Shown here: positions 1-8,589 of the stretch, in pieces
How the letters are laid out: the number at the start of each line of letters is the position of its first letter
Numbering within the stretch: the stretch's first letter is position 1
Origin: Marmoricola sp.
GTDB taxonomy: Bacteria > Actinomycetota > Actinomycetes > Propionibacteriales > Nocardioidaceae
Assembly (NCBI GenBank): GCA_025965315.1
Contig: JAOPXD010000030.1
Span: 1 to 60,083 of the forward strand
DNA: 60,083 nucleotides
Direction: 5' to 3'
Notes under the pieces: generated by a model
What the model saw: only the letters and a program-made list of their open reading frames with translations
Database searches by the model: none
What the model was told of the DNA's origin: nothing
Program-made: the position numbers and the translations under genes

Positions 1-222
1 ATCGCGATCGGCCTACGAGACGGCGGCTGTGCTGCCGAGGACTGCGACTGGCCCCCCGGGATGTGCCACATCCACCACCTCATCGAGTGGATCAAGAACG
101 GCAACACCTCGGTCAAGGACGGCCTGACGCTCTGCCCCCGACACCACACCCTGGCCCACAACGCCCGCTACCAGATGAAATCCAGCAAGAACGGCAAGGT
201 CACCTTCAGCAGGCGAACCTGA
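1..222 (+). CDS. HNH endonuclease (DUF222/13E12-type), 3' fragment
   Basis: Reading frame 1 is open from the first base to a TGA at 220-222, so only the C-terminal 73 residues are present. The visible part is a zinc-finger HNH nuclease domain: two Cys residues (CAAEDC), then CHIHHLIEW with the catalytic-type HH pair, then LCPRHH. This arrangement is typical of the C-terminus of actinobacterial DUF222/13E12-repeat proteins, which occur in many copies per genome. The physiological substrate of these proteins is unknown. The gene is unlikely to belong to the leu unit downstream, because a promoter-like site and a leader peptide separate them. Confidence 0.8.
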   Translation: MAIGLRDGGCAAEDCDWPPGMCHIHHLIEWIKNGNTSVKDGLTLCPRHHTLAHNARYQMKSSKNGKVTFSRRT

Positions 223-253
223 GCACCAGCCCCACTCAGTCCAGGACATTCGC

Positions 254-259
254 TATGCT
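254..259 (+). promoter_or_regulatory. Candidate -10 element for the leuA leader
   Basis: TATGCT lies nine bases before the ATG of the leucine leader peptide at 269. The leader peptide could therefore begin at or within a few bases of the transcript 5' end. No convincing -35 was found. Confidence 0.4.
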
Positions 260-268
260 GATCCGGTC

Positions 269-313
269 ATGTTGATGCGCCAGCTCCTTCTTCGCTGCCG
301 CAGCGAGGTCTGA
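269..313 (+). CDS. leuL: Leucine leader peptide of leuA
   Basis: A 14-codon frame reads [14 protein letters not shown] and stops at 311-313. It has four Leu codons, three of them consecutive (284-292), and lies 71 bases before leuA. Its 3' end overlaps the left arm of an 11-bp perfect inverted repeat. Leader-peptide control of leuA is established in actinobacteria: a ribosome stalled on Leu codons changes the downstream RNA fold. That this frame is translated is inferred from its Leu-rich content and placement. Confidence 0.7.
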   Translation: MLMRQLLLRCRSEV

Positions 314-338
314 ACCACGTCGGACCCCCTCGCTGCGG
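298..338 (+). promoter_or_regulatory. Attenuator-like hairpin upstream of leuA
   Basis: CCGCAGCGAGG (298-308) and CCTCGCTGCGG (328-338) form a perfect 11-bp stem with a 19-base loop that contains the leader stop codon. A ribosome held on the Leu codons at 284-292 would cover the left arm and open the stem. No U-run follows, so control may act on translation or on a Rho-type mechanism rather than by a classical terminator. Confidence 0.65.
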
Positions 339-384
339 AGTGCTCGTGTACGCCGGCACCACCTTCCAGCGAAGAGATGAATCC

Positions 385-2151
385 ATGACAGACAGCAACG
401 CATCCGCCAGCTCCTCGATCCACCTGAGCCGGTCGAGCAACACCCAGCAGACCAGCGGCATGCCGTTCGGCCGCTACCGGGCCTTCGAGCCGGTCACCGT
501 CTCTGACCGCACCTGGCCCGACCAGAAGATCACGCACGCGCCCCGGTGGCTCTCCACCGATCTGCGCGACGGCAACCAGGCACTCATCGACCCGATGAGC
601 CCGTCCCGCAAGATGACGATGTTCGAGCTCCTGGTGAAGCTGGGCTACAAGGAGATCGAGGTCGGATTCCCGGCTGCGAGCCAGACCGACTTCGACTTCG
701 TCCGCCAGCTCGTCGAGGGCGACAAGATCCCCGACGACGTCCGGATCTCGGTGCTGACCCAGGCCCGCGAGGACCTGATCGAGCGGACCGTCTCGTCGCT
801 GGCCGGTGCGCCCAACGCCACCGTCCACCTCTACAACGCCACCGCCCCGCTGTTCCAGCGGGTGGTGTTCGGGGTGAGCGAGGCCGAGTGCATCGCGATC
901 GCGACCCGCGGCACCGAGTGGGTGATGAAGTACGCCGAACAGCTGCTCGAGGGCACCGACTTCGGCTACCAGTACAGCCCGGAGATCTTCACCCAGACGC
1001 CGACCGACTTCGCGCTCGAGGTGTGCGAACGGGTCTCCGACATCTGGCAGCCGGAGGCCGGTCGCGAGATCATCCTCAACCTGCCGGCGACCGTCGAGAT
1101 GTCGACGCCGAACACGTACGCCGACCAGATCGAGTACTTCGCGCGGAACCTGACCCGCCGCGAGCACTCGGCGATCAGCCTGCACCCGCACAACGACCGC
1201 GGTACAGCGGTCGCTGCCACCGAGCTGGCCCTGATGGCCGGCGCGGACCGGGTCGAGGGCTGCCTGTTCGGGCACGGCGAACGCACCGGCAACGTCGACC
1301 TGGTCACCCTGGCGATGAACCTGTTCAGCCAGGGCATCGACCCGCAGGTCGACTTCAGCGACATCGACGAGGTCCGCCGTACGGTCGAGTACTGCACGAA
1401 CCTGCCGGTGCACCCGCGGCACCCGTGGGCCGGCGACCTCGTCTACACGGCGTTCTCCGGCTCGCACCAGGACGCGATCAAGAAGGGCCTCGAAGACCTG
1501 GACCGGATCGCCGCCGAGCAGGGCATCCCCGTCGGTGAGGTGCCCTGGGAGGCGCCGTACCTGCCGATCGACCCGAAGGACGTCGGCCGCACCTACGAGG
1601 CCGTGATCCGGGTCAACAGCCAGTCCGGCAAGGGCGGCGTCGCCTACATCCTCAAGTCCGAGCACAAGCTGGACCTGCCGCGCAGGCTGCAGATCGAATT
1701 CAGCCGGGTCGTCCAGCACGCGACCGACGACTCCGGCAAGGAGATCACCGGCGAGGAGATCTGGTCCACGTTCCAGGCGGAGTACCTCGACCGAGAGGCC
1801 CCGCTGCGCCTGGACACCGTGCACTCGTCCTCGGCAGCGGGGGAGAAGGACGAGCTCGCTGTCGGGATCGTCGTGGCCGGCGAGCCGATGCAGCTCACCG
1901 GGTCCGGCAACGGCCCGATCGCCGCGTTCGTCGAGGTGCTCAACACCCTGCCGCAGGCGGTGGTGCCGGAGCCGCTGGACGTCCGGGTGCTCGACTACTC
2001 CGAGCACGCGCTCTCCTCGGGCGGTGACGCGATCGCGGCGGCGTACGTCGAGTGCGCGGTCCGCGGCGAGATCCTCTGGGGGGTCGGCCTGGACGCGAAC
2101 ATCGTCACCGCGTCGCTGAAGGCCGTCGTCTCCGCGGTCAACCGCGCCTGA
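385..2151 (+). CDS. leuA: 2-isopropylmalate synthase
   Basis: This cytoplasmic enzyme condenses acetyl-CoA with 2-oxoisovalerate, the first committed step of leucine synthesis. The 588-residue product has an N-terminal DRE-TIM barrel ([28 protein letters not shown] for divalent-metal and substrate binding) and a C-terminal LeuA regulatory dimer domain (about residues 440-588) that normally binds leucine for feedback inhibition. The length matches the long actinobacterial form. The ATG at 385 (MTDSNASAS) is preferred over an in-frame ATG at 340 because the latter falls inside the leader structure region. The preceding leader peptide and hairpin point to leucine-responsive control. Confidence 0.96.
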   Translation: MTDSNASASSSIHLSRSSNTQQTSGMPFGRYRAFEPVTVSDRTWPDQKITHAPRWLSTDLRDGNQALIDPMSPSRKMTMFELLVKLGYKEIEVGFPAASQTDFDFVRQLVEGDKIPDDVRISVLTQAREDLIERTVSSLAGAPNATVHLYNATAPLFQRVVFGVSEAECIAIATRGTEWVMKYAEQLLEGTDFGYQYSPEIFTQTPTDFALEVCERVSDIWQPEAGREIILNLPATVEMSTPNTYADQIEYFARNLTRREHSAISLHPHNDRGTAVAATELALMAGADRVEGCLFGHGERTGNVDLVTLAMNLFSQGIDPQVDFSDIDEVRRTVEYCTNLPVHPRHPWAGDLVYTAFSGSHQDAIKKGLEDLDRIAAEQGIPVGEVPWEAPYLPIDPKDVGRTYEAVIRVNSQSGKGGVAYILKSEHKLDLPRRLQIEFSRVVQHATDDSGKEITGEEIWSTFQAEYLDREAPLRLDTVHSSSAAGEKDELAVGIVVAGEPMQLTGSGNGPIAAFVEVLNTLPQAVVPEPLDVRVLDYSEHALSSGGDAIAAAYVECAVRGEILWGVGLDANIVTASLKAVVSAVNRA

Positions 2152-2184
2152 GCCCGGCTACCGCGGCGGAGGCGGGCGTCATGG

Positions 2185-2190
2185 CAGGCT
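2185..2190 (+). promoter_or_regulatory. Candidate -10 for leaderless hydrolase gene
   Basis: CAGGCT lies seven bases before the ATG at 2198. This is a weak match to TANNNT, supported mainly by the same spacing at other genes in the window. Confidence 0.35.
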
Positions 2191-2197
2191 TGGCGGC

Positions 2198-3052
2198 ATG
2201 ACGCTCGTCTCCGAACGCATCGGGCAGTTCTTCTGCGACGACCACCGCCTCGAGTACACCGAGTACGGCGCCGGCGAGCGCTGGGTGGTGCTGCTCCCGG
2301 GGCAGCTGATGCCGCGCACGATGCACCAGCCGATGGCGCGCAAGCTGGCCGCGACGGGTGCGCACGTCGTGACGTTGGACCTGCTCGGGCACGGCCGGTC
2401 GGACCGCCCCGCCGACCCGTTGCTCTACTCGACCACCGCGTTCGCCGAGCAGGTGATCGCCCTGCTCGACCACCTCGATGCGTCCACCGCAGTCCTCGGC
2501 GGGATCTCGCTCGGCGCCAACGTCGCCCTCGAGGCCGCGGTGCTCGCACCCGACCGGGTCCAGGGGCTCGTCCTGGAGATGCCGGTGCTCGACAACGCGG
2601 TGGAGGCCGGGATCCTGGCCTTCGCGCCGCTGCTGTTCGTCGCCCGCTTCGCACCGCTCGCGGTCACCGGGGTCCGGCTGGCGGCACGGGCGGTCCCTCG
2701 GGGTCTGGTGCCGTTCTGGGCCGGGGTCGGCCTGGACACCCTGGAGCAGCGGCCGGCGGCGATGGCCGCTGCCGTCCACGGGATCCTGTTCGGTCGGCTG
2801 GCCCCGTCTGCCAGGCAACGGACCGGGATCGACGTCCCGGCCCTGATCGTCGGGCACGAGCACGACCCGATCCACCCTGCGGCCGATGCGGCGATGCTGG
2901 CCGAGGAGCTCGCCGATTCCCGGTTCGTGCGCTCCCGGAGCATCCTGGAGTGGCGGCTCCGACCGGACCGGCTCGACGGCCTGGCCATCGAGTTCGTCGA
3001 GGAGTGCTTCCGACGACCGGCCGCAGGCCGAGCCCTGGGTGCCTCTTCCTGA
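2198..3052 (+). CDS. Alpha/beta-fold hydrolase
   Basis: The 284-residue protein shows a nucleophile elbow GGISLGAN with Ser104, an upstream LDLLGHGRSD segment typical of the family, and an acidic segment VGHEHDPIHPAADA. It probably hydrolyses an ester or amide; the substrate cannot be deduced. The C-terminal stretch where the catalytic His usually lies reads SILEWRLRPDRL and has no His, so the triad may be incomplete or rearranged. A -10-like CAGGCT at 2185-2190 sits seven bases before the ATG, which suggests a leaderless transcript. No signal peptide is seen. Confidence 0.85.
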   Translation: MTLVSERIGQFFCDDHRLEYTEYGAGERWVVLLPGQLMPRTMHQPMARKLAATGAHVVTLDLLGHGRSDRPADPLLYSTTAFAEQVIALLDHLDASTAVLGGISLGANVALEAAVLAPDRVQGLVLEMPVLDNAVEAGILAFAPLLFVARFAPLAVTGVRLAARAVPRGLVPFWAGVGLDTLEQRPAAMAAAVHGILFGRLAPSARQRTGIDVPALIVGHEHDPIHPAADAAMLAEELADSRFVRSRSILEWRLRPDRLDGLAIEFVEECFRRPAAGRALGASS

Positions 3053-3174
3053 GCGCACCGCTCGCCGACGACACGCGGTGAGGTTTCGGAGGCTTTGTCC
3101 ATTGTGCGGGTTTCCGGGAGCCGGCCCGATTACCCTCGGTAACCCAGGGGAACGTCTGCGAAGGGACCCGTCCG

Positions 3175-4830
3175 GTGCGCTCCCGATCTGCCCTCGTCCG
3201 GGGGATCCAGCAACTGCTCAGCGGCGAGCAGGCTGATCCTCGGGTCGCGCAATTCCTGTTCCTGGTCCCGGTGCTTGCCGACGTCCTGTACGTGCACCTG
3301 CACGGCTCCGGGGTGTTCCAGTCCAGCTACCGCTCGGGCCTGATCATCGCCGGCGTCGCGACCCTGTGCGCGCTGGCGCTCGGGTTCGGGGTGGCTCCTG
3401 CGCGCTGGAGCATCGTGGTCCCGATCCTCGACCTGGTCGCGCTCTCGGCGATGCGGCTCGATCCGGAGAGCACGGCCGGCATCGTGGTGGTCCTTCCCGC
3501 CATCTGGCTCGGTCTGCAGTTCGGCCGTCGCGGCATCACGGTCACCATCCTGACGGTCCTGGTGACGGTGGTGCTGCCGATGCTGGCCAGCGCCGAGACC
3601 CCGCCGGCGATCGCGCGGACGGCGCAGCAGCTGCTGATCGCCAGCCTCTGCATCGTGGTCGTCGTGGTGACCGCCGAGCTCTGGCAGGCGAAGGTGGCCG
3701 AGGCCGCGGACGCCCGCCGGATGCTGGAGCGCGCTGTCGGAGACAGCGCCGAGCAGCGCCGGTTCAACGAGGCGATCCTGAACAGCGTCGACGTCGGTCT
3801 GCTCGCCCTGGACGCCGAGGGACGGGTGGTCTCGATCAACCCGCGGCACCAGCGCTTCCTGGAGACGGTCGGAGGCGTCGAGGGTCCGCTGGACCGGGCA
3901 GGACGCACCTTCGGTCCCGACGGGTTCAGCGAGCTCGCCGCCGAGGAGCTGCCCACCTGGCGGGCGATGCACGGCGAGACCCTGCGGGACTACGTGATCT
4001 GGGTCGGCGGCGACATCGCCTCGCGTCGCGCCTTCGCGGTCTCGGTGTCGCCGTTCTTCACCGCTGACGGTCGGTTCGACGGTGCGGTCCTGGCGTACCA
4101 CGACATCACCGAGCTGATGACCGCTGCACGGCTCAAGGACGAGTTCGTCGCGACGGTGAGCCACGAGCTGCGCACGCCGCTGACGTCGATCGTCGGGTAC
4201 GTCGACGTCCTGCTCGAGGACGTCGAAGGCATCCCGGCGGACGCCCGTCCGTTCCTGGAGACGGTGCAGCGCAACGCCCGACGCCTGCACCGCCTGGTCG
4301 ACGACCTGCTCTCCGATGCGCTCAAGCTCGGCAAGGCCGAGCTGCACCTGGGCCGGATCTCGTTCGCCGGCGTCGTACGGGCTTCGGCGATCGAGGCGGA
4401 GAAGGCCGCCCGGGTCGCCGGGCTGCGCTTCGAGGTCGAGGTCGGCCGGGCCGTCCTCGAGGTCCAGGGCGACACCGAGCGGCTGGCGCAGGTGGTCGAC
4501 AACATCTTCAACAACGCGGTGAAGTTCACCCCCACCGGGGGCAGCATCACCGGCTTCGTGCACCGCGAGGGCCGCGACGCCGTGCTGCGCGTCTGCGACA
4601 CCGGGCGGGGGATCCCGCACGAGGAGCTCGGGGACGTGTTCGTGAAGTTCTACCGGTCACCCGGGGTGCAGACGGACGCGATCCCGGGGACCGGCCTGGG
4701 GCTGGCGATCTCGAAGACCATCATCGAGGCGCACGGCGGTTCGATCGACGTGACCAGCACGGTCGGGGTGGGGACCACCCTGGAGGTCCGGCTCCCGCTG
4801 GCCGGGCCGCGCGTCGCGCGTCCCGGCTGA
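3175..4830 (+). CDS. Membrane sensor histidine kinase (orphan)
   Basis: The 551-residue product starts at GTG 3175 with an AAGGGA ribosome site eight bases upstream. About five or six hydrophobic segments (residues 25-170) form an N-terminal membrane sensor. A coiled region, a PAS-like domain (about 190-310), a HisKA domain with phospho-acceptor His330 (VSHELRTPLTSIVGY) and an HATPase domain (N-box NNAVKFTP, DTGRGIP near residue 475, GTGLGLAIS) follow. No response regulator gene adjoins it, so its partner must lie elsewhere. The signal is unknown. TTACCctcGGTAA at 3130-3142 is a small inverted repeat in its upstream region. Confidence 0.93.
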   Translation: MRSRSALVRGIQQLLSGEQADPRVAQFLFLVPVLADVLYVHLHGSGVFQSSYRSGLIIAGVATLCALALGFGVAPARWSIVVPILDLVALSAMRLDPESTAGIVVVLPAIWLGLQFGRRGITVTILTVLVTVVLPMLASAETPPAIARTAQQLLIASLCIVVVVVTAELWQAKVAEAADARRMLERAVGDSAEQRRFNEAILNSVDVGLLALDAEGRVVSINPRHQRFLETVGGVEGPLDRAGRTFGPDGFSELAAEELPTWRAMHGETLRDYVIWVGGDIASRRAFAVSVSPFFTADGRFDGAVLAYHDITELMTAARLKDEFVATVSHELRTPLTSIVGYVDVLLEDVEGIPADARPFLETVQRNARRLHRLVDDLLSDALKLGKAELHLGRISFAGVVRASAIEAEKAARVAGLRFEVEVGRAVLEVQGDTERLAQVVDNIFNNAVKFTPTGGSITGFVHREGRDAVLRVCDTGRGIPHEELGDVFVKFYRSPGVQTDAIPGTGLGLAISKTIIEAHGGSIDVTSTVGVGTTLEVRLPLAGPRVARPG

Positions 4831-4842
4831 CCGGCCGCGGGG

Positions 4843-4848
4843 GACAAT
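4843..4848 (+). promoter_or_regulatory. Candidate -10 for leaderless recO
   Basis: GACAAT is followed by six bases and the recO ATG. The spacing puts the transcription start at the start codon. Confidence 0.5.
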
Positions 4849-4854
4849 GGGGCC

Positions 4855-5583
4855 ATGCCCCTGTACAGCGACGAAGCGGTCGTGCTGCGCACGCGCAAGC
4901 TCGCAGAGGCCGACCGGATCATCACCCTGCTCACCCGTGAGCACGGGATCGTCCGTGCCGTGGCCAAGGGCGTACGCCGGACCACCAGCCGCTTCGGCTC
5001 CCGGCTCGAGCCGTTCACCCACGTCGACCTCCAGCTCGCCGAGGGACGGAACCTCGACGTGATCACCCAGGCCGTGACCCTCGCGTCGTTCGGGGAGCCG
5101 ATCAGCAACGACTACGACCGCTACACCACCGCGTCGGTGATGCTCGAGACGGCCGAGCGACTGGTCGCGGAGGAACGCGAGCCCTCGGTGCAGCAGTACC
5201 AGCTGCTGGTCGGCGGACTACGGGCGATGGCGGCGGGCAGCCACCGTCCGACCGACGTGATGGACTCCTTCGTGCTGCGCTCGCTGGCGGTGGCCGGCTA
5301 CGCGCCCTCGTTCGACGCCTGTGCCCGGTGCGGGCTCGAGGGACCGCACCGCGACTTCCACGCGGCGTCCGGCGGCGTGCTGTGCGCGGGCTGCCGGATG
5401 CCCGGCTCGGCGCACCCCGGAGCGGGCACGCTCCAGCTGCTCGGCGCGCTGCTGGCCGGTGACTGGACCTCGGTCGACGAGGCAGCGGACCGGGACCGGC
5501 GTGAAGCCCGCGGGCTGGTGTCCTCGTACCTGGCCTGGCACCTCGAGCGCGGCCTGCGATCGATGCCCTACGCCACCTCGTGA
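4855..5583 (+). CDS. recO: DNA repair protein RecO
   Basis: RecO helps load RecA onto SSB-coated single-stranded DNA in the RecFOR pathway. The 242-residue protein has the N-terminal OB-fold (MPLYSDEAVVLRTRKLAEAD) and the zinc site CARC...CAGC near residues 158-182. The ATG at 4855 follows a GACAAT -10-like element by six bases, so the transcript may be leaderless. The recO-uppS pair is a standard actinobacterial arrangement. Confidence 0.95.
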   Translation: MPLYSDEAVVLRTRKLAEADRIITLLTREHGIVRAVAKGVRRTTSRFGSRLEPFTHVDLQLAEGRNLDVITQAVTLASFGEPISNDYDRYTTASVMLETAERLVAEEREPSVQQYQLLVGGLRAMAAGSHRPTDVMDSFVLRSLAVAGYAPSFDACARCGLEGPHRDFHAASGGVLCAGCRMPGSAHPGAGTLQLLGALLAGDWTSVDEAADRDRREARGLVSSYLAWHLERGLRSMPYATS

Positions 5584-5603
5584 CCACCGGCGGATGAGAG
5601 TCT

Positions 5604-6422
5604 GTGCCCGTGCGTAGATCCCGACGTGAGACCCCGCGAGCCGTAGCGCGCTCCACCTTCGCGCGACCGGAACCGCACCCCAGCGGTGCCCGTCCGCCCG
5701 CGGTGCCGGCGGACCTGGTTCCCGAGCACATCGCCGTGATCATGGACGGGAACGGGCGGTGGGCCAACCAGCGCGGCCTTCCGCGTACGGCGGGTCACGA
5801 GCGCGGCGAGCAGGCCCTGGTCGAGGTGGTCAAGGGCGGGATCGAGATCGGGGTGAAGGCGATCTCGGCGTACGCCTTCTCGACCGAGAACTGGTCCCGG
5901 TCACCTGACGAGGTCAAGTTCCTGATGGGCTTCAACCGGGACGTGGTCCGGCGCCGGCGCGAGGAGCTGCACGAGCTCGGCGTCCGGGTCCGGTGGGCCG
6001 GTCGTGCGCCGCGACTGTGGCGTTCGGTGATCAACGAGCTCCGGGTCGCCGAGGAGCTGACCAAGGACAACGACGTGCTGACCCTGACGATGTGCGTCAA
6101 CTACGGCGGCCGGGCCGAGATCGCCGACGCGGCCCGTGCGCTGGCGCTCGACGTCGCCGCCGGGAAGGTCAACCCGAACCGGATCGACGAGCGCACCTTC
6201 GAGCGCTACCTCTACGTCCCCGAGCTGCCGTCCGCCGACATGGTCTGGCGGACCTCGGGGGAGGAGCGGCTGAGCAACTTCATGCTCTGGCAGGCCGCGT
6301 ACTCGGAGTTCGTCTTCTCCGACGTGCTCTGGCCCGACGTCGACCGGATCGAGCTCTGGAAGGCGATCGAGGTGTACGCGCGCCGCAACAGGAAGTTCGG
6401 CGCCGCCGAGGACCTCGTCTGA
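5604..6422 (+). CDS. uppS: Isoprenyl (cis-prenyl) diphosphate synthase
   Basis: This enzyme elongates allylic diphosphates with isopentenyl diphosphate in cis, giving the polyprenyl carrier for cell-wall and glycan assembly. Diagnostic motifs are HIAVIMDGNGRWA (catalytic Asp), FSTENWSR and RTSGEERLSNFMLWQ. The 272-residue length includes an N-terminal extension of about 45 polar residues. Start choice is uncertain between GTG 5604 and GTG 5610. It follows recO by 20 bases, and its stop is one base from the convergent zur stop. Confidence 0.93.
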   Translation: MPVRRSRRETPRAVARSTFARPEPHPSGARPPAVPADLVPEHIAVIMDGNGRWANQRGLPRTAGHERGEQALVEVVKGGIEIGVKAISAYAFSTENWSRSPDEVKFLMGFNRDVVRRRREELHELGVRVRWAGRAPRLWRSVINELRVAEELTKDNDVLTLTMCVNYGGRAEIADAARALALDVAAGKVNPNRIDERTFERYLYVPELPSADMVWRTSGEERLSNFMLWQAAYSEFVFSDVLWPDVDRIELWKAIEVYARRNRKFGAAEDLV

Positions 6423-6423
6423 A

Positions 6424-6831
6424 TCAGGCGCAGGCGCTGCAGGTGCCGAAGATCTCCAGGGTGTGGCTGACGTCGGTGTAGCCGTGCTGGTCGGCGACCG
6501 AACGGGTCCACTTCTCGACCGCGGGGCCCTCGACCTCGACGGTTGCCCCGCAGGTCCGGCACACCAGGTGGTGGTGGTGGCTACCGCTGCACCGCCGGTA
6601 CACGGCCTCGCCGCCCTCGGAGCGCAGGGTGTCGATCTCACCCGCGTCGGCCAGTGCCTGGAGGGTCCGGTAGACGGTGGAGAGGCCGACGGTGTCGCCA
6701 CCGGTACGCAGGGCGTCGTGGATCTCCTGCGCGCTGCGGAACTCGCCGCACTCCTCGAGCACGGTGACCACGGCGCGGCGCTGTCGCGTCGGACGCAGTG
6801 CCGGCTCGCTGGTCGGATCAGTGTTCGTCAT
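6424..6831 (-). CDS. zur: Zinc uptake regulator, Fur family
   Basis: This is a 135-residue Fur-family repressor with an N-terminal winged helix (RPTRQRRAVV...GLSTVYRTLQAL), the metal-site segment SGSHHHHLVCRTC and a C-terminal CSAC. The CxxC pairs form the structural zinc site. Zinc rather than iron specificity is inferred from its position as last gene of the znuACB operon. The ATG at 6831 (MTNTDPTSE) overlaps the znuB 3' end by 14 bases, implying translational coupling. It should repress its own operon through the palindrome at 9497-9533. Confidence 0.92.
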   Translation of the reverse strand: MTNTDPTSEPALRPTRQRRAVVTVLEECGEFRSAQEIHDALRTGGDTVGLSTVYRTLQALADAGEIDTLRSEGGEAVYRRCSGSHHHHLVCRTCGATVEVEGPAVEKWTRSVADQHGYTDVSHTLEIFGTCSACA

Positions 6832-7807
6832 AGTGGCCTCCGTGCACGGCGTGGCGGTGTCCGTCGTGGATGTAGTCGATGTGGTTGCCGTGCTCGACGG
6901 CGAGGTGTCCGCAGCCCGGTCCGTGCTCGTGGCGATGTGGTTCCTCGACGGCCTGCGGCTCCGGGGGGACATCGGCCGGGAACGGCACCAGCGCCTTCCG
7001 ACGGCGCTGGACGACCAGGCCGATCGGAGCAGTCAGTGCGAAGCCGGCCAGCGCGACCAGGACGATCATCGGTCCCGGCGGCGCATCCATGAACGCGGTC
7101 GTGGTGACCCCGCTCAGCGCGGCCAGCGCTCCGGCCCCCATGGCCGAGAACATCGTGATCCGGAACCCGCGGGTGAACTGCTGCGCGGTGGCGACCGGGA
7201 TGATCATCAGGGCGCTGACCAGGAGCAGCCCGACGGTGCGCATCGCGACGCTGACCGACACTGCTGCCAGCACCGAGATCAGGACGTTGTAGTAGCGCAC
7301 CTTCAGGCCGGTGGTCCGGGCGTAGTCCTCGTCGTTGGAGACCGCGAAGAGCTGGGGAAGCAGGGTGATCGACAGCACGATCACTGCCACTGCGAGCACG
7401 ACGCTGACCCAGACGTCCGACCAGGAGATCGCCGTGATCGAGCCGAACAGGTACCCCTGCAGGGCGTACGCCCCGTTGCCGGCCAGCTGGATCAGCACCA
7501 GCCCGCCGGCGATGCCGCCGTAAAACAGCAGCGCGAGCGCCACGTCCCCGGACGCCTTGCCGCTGGCCCGGATCAGCTCGATCAGCAACGCGCCGAGGAT
7601 GGCGATCACGATCGCCGAGAACGTCGGCGAGGTGCCGGTGAGCAGGCCGAGCGCCACCCCGGTGACGCAGATGTGGCCGATGCCGTCGCCGAGCAGGGAC
7701 AGCCGCCGTTGCACCAGGTAGGTACCGACGGTCGGTGCGGCCAGACCGGTCACGGCTGCGGCGATCAGGGCCCGGAGCATGAGCTGGGAGAGCAGGACGT
7801 CGAACAT
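6818..7807 (-). CDS. znuB: Zinc ABC transporter permease with His-rich tail
   Basis: This 329-residue inner-membrane permease of the ABC-3 family has about eight hydrophobic segments (MFDVLLSQLMLRALIAA through GFALTAPIGLV) and forms the channel of the ZnuABC importer. Its C-terminal tail of about 40 residues contains twelve His and a Cys (for example HRHEHGPGCGH), expected to face the cytoplasm and able to hold zinc. Its start overlaps the znuC stop by one base (TGATG). The family is shared by zinc and manganese importers; linkage to zur supports zinc. Confidence 0.93.
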   Translation of the reverse strand: MFDVLLSQLMLRALIAAAVTGLAAPTVGTYLVQRRLSLLGDGIGHICVTGVALGLLTGTSPTFSAIVIAILGALLIELIRASGKASGDVALALLFYGGIAGGLVLIQLAGNGAYALQGYLFGSITAISWSDVWVSVVLAVAVIVLSITLLPQLFAVSNDEDYARTTGLKVRYYNVLISVLAAVSVSVAMRTVGLLLVSALMIIPVATAQQFTRGFRITMFSAMGAGALAALSGVTTTAFMDAPPGPMIVLVALAGFALTAPIGLVVQRRRKALVPFPADVPPEPQAVEEPHRHEHGPGCGHLAVEHGNHIDYIHDGHRHAVHGGHYDEH

Positions 7808-8589
7808 CAGGCATCTCCGTCCAGGGGCGCGGCAACGCGAGGACCGACGCTGGTACGGGCCGGAGCCGGGTGGTGGTGTGCATGGCCGTGGTCGTGGTCG
7901 TTCTGGACCGGGGGGCCGTCGTACACGATCCGGCCCTCGCGCATCACGACGCTGCGCTGGATCAGCGGCTCGAACGGTCCGAGCTCGTGCAGCACGACCA
8001 GGATCGTGGAGCCCATCGCTGCGCGGGCTGCGAGCGTGTCGGCGATGTCGTGCTGGCTGGCCAGGTCGACGCCCGCGTTCGGTTCGTCGAGCACCAGCAG
8101 CTCGGGCTCGCCGGCGAGCGTCCGCGCCATCAGCACCCGCTGCTGCTGACCTCCCGACAAGGTGCTGACCTGGTGCCGGGTGCGGTCGGTCAGCCCGACC
8201 TGGTCGATCGCTGCGGCGATCGCAGCGCGGTCGGCGCCGCGCAACGGCATCAGCGGGCGGCGTCGCGACATCCGGCCCGACGCCACCACCTCCCAGACGC
8301 TCGACGGCACTCCCGCAGCGATCGTCGAGCGCTGCGGGACGTAGCCCAGTCGCGGCCACTGGGAGAACACCTCGAGCCGGGTGCCGAACAGCTCGACGTA
8401 CCCCTTGGTCATCGGGTTGAGCCCGACGATCGCCTTGACCAGCGTCGACTTCCCGGAGCCGTTGGCACCGAGCAGCGCGACGACCTCGCCGCTGCGCACG
8501 GACAGGTCGATGTCACGCAGGATAGGCCGGCCGCCGAGCGAGACGGCCCCGTCGGATACCCGCAGCACCTCGGGATCTGGGTCGTTCAT
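7807..8589 (-). CDS. znuC: Zinc ABC transporter ATPase with His-rich tail
   Basis: This 260-residue ABC ATPase has Walker A GANGSGKST, signature LSGGQQQR, Walker B LLVLDEPNAGVD and the switch His in VVLHEL. It powers zinc import through ZnuB. After the ATPase core lies a short His-rich segment, NDHDHGHAHHHP, with six His, a second candidate cytoplasmic zinc-binding tail next to that of ZnuB. The start ATG overlaps the znuA stop by four bases (ATGA). Confidence 0.93.
   Translation of the reverse strand: MNDPDPEVLRVSDGAVSLGGRPILRDIDLSVRSGEVVALLGANGSGKSTLVKAIVGLNPMTKGYVELFGTRLEVFSQWPRLGYVPQRSTIAAGVPSSVWEVVASGRMSRRRPLMPLRGADRAAIAAAIDQVGLTDRTRHQVSTLSGGQQQRVLMARTLAGEPELLVLDEPNAGVDLASQHDIADTLAARAAMGSTILVVLHELGPFEPLIQRSVVMREGRIVYDGPPVQNDHDHGHAHHHPAPARTSVGPRVAAPLDGDA

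Noticed and set aside
1-222. Mobile element at the left edge
   Set aside because: The HNH domain belongs to a common chromosomal DUF222 family; no integrase, inverted ends or attachment site is visible.
340-384. Longer leuA start at 340
   Set aside because: That ATG-like extension lies just after the leader hairpin and adds residues not expected in LeuA; ATG 385 fits the family.
253-2007. Large antisense frame opposite leuA
   Set aside because: It is a high-GC shadow: low-complexity Arg/Asp/Val-rich protein, no start signal, and leuA on the other strand is unmistakable. The same holds for long frames at 15184-17868, 17549-19624, 26521-28638 and 49510-51564.
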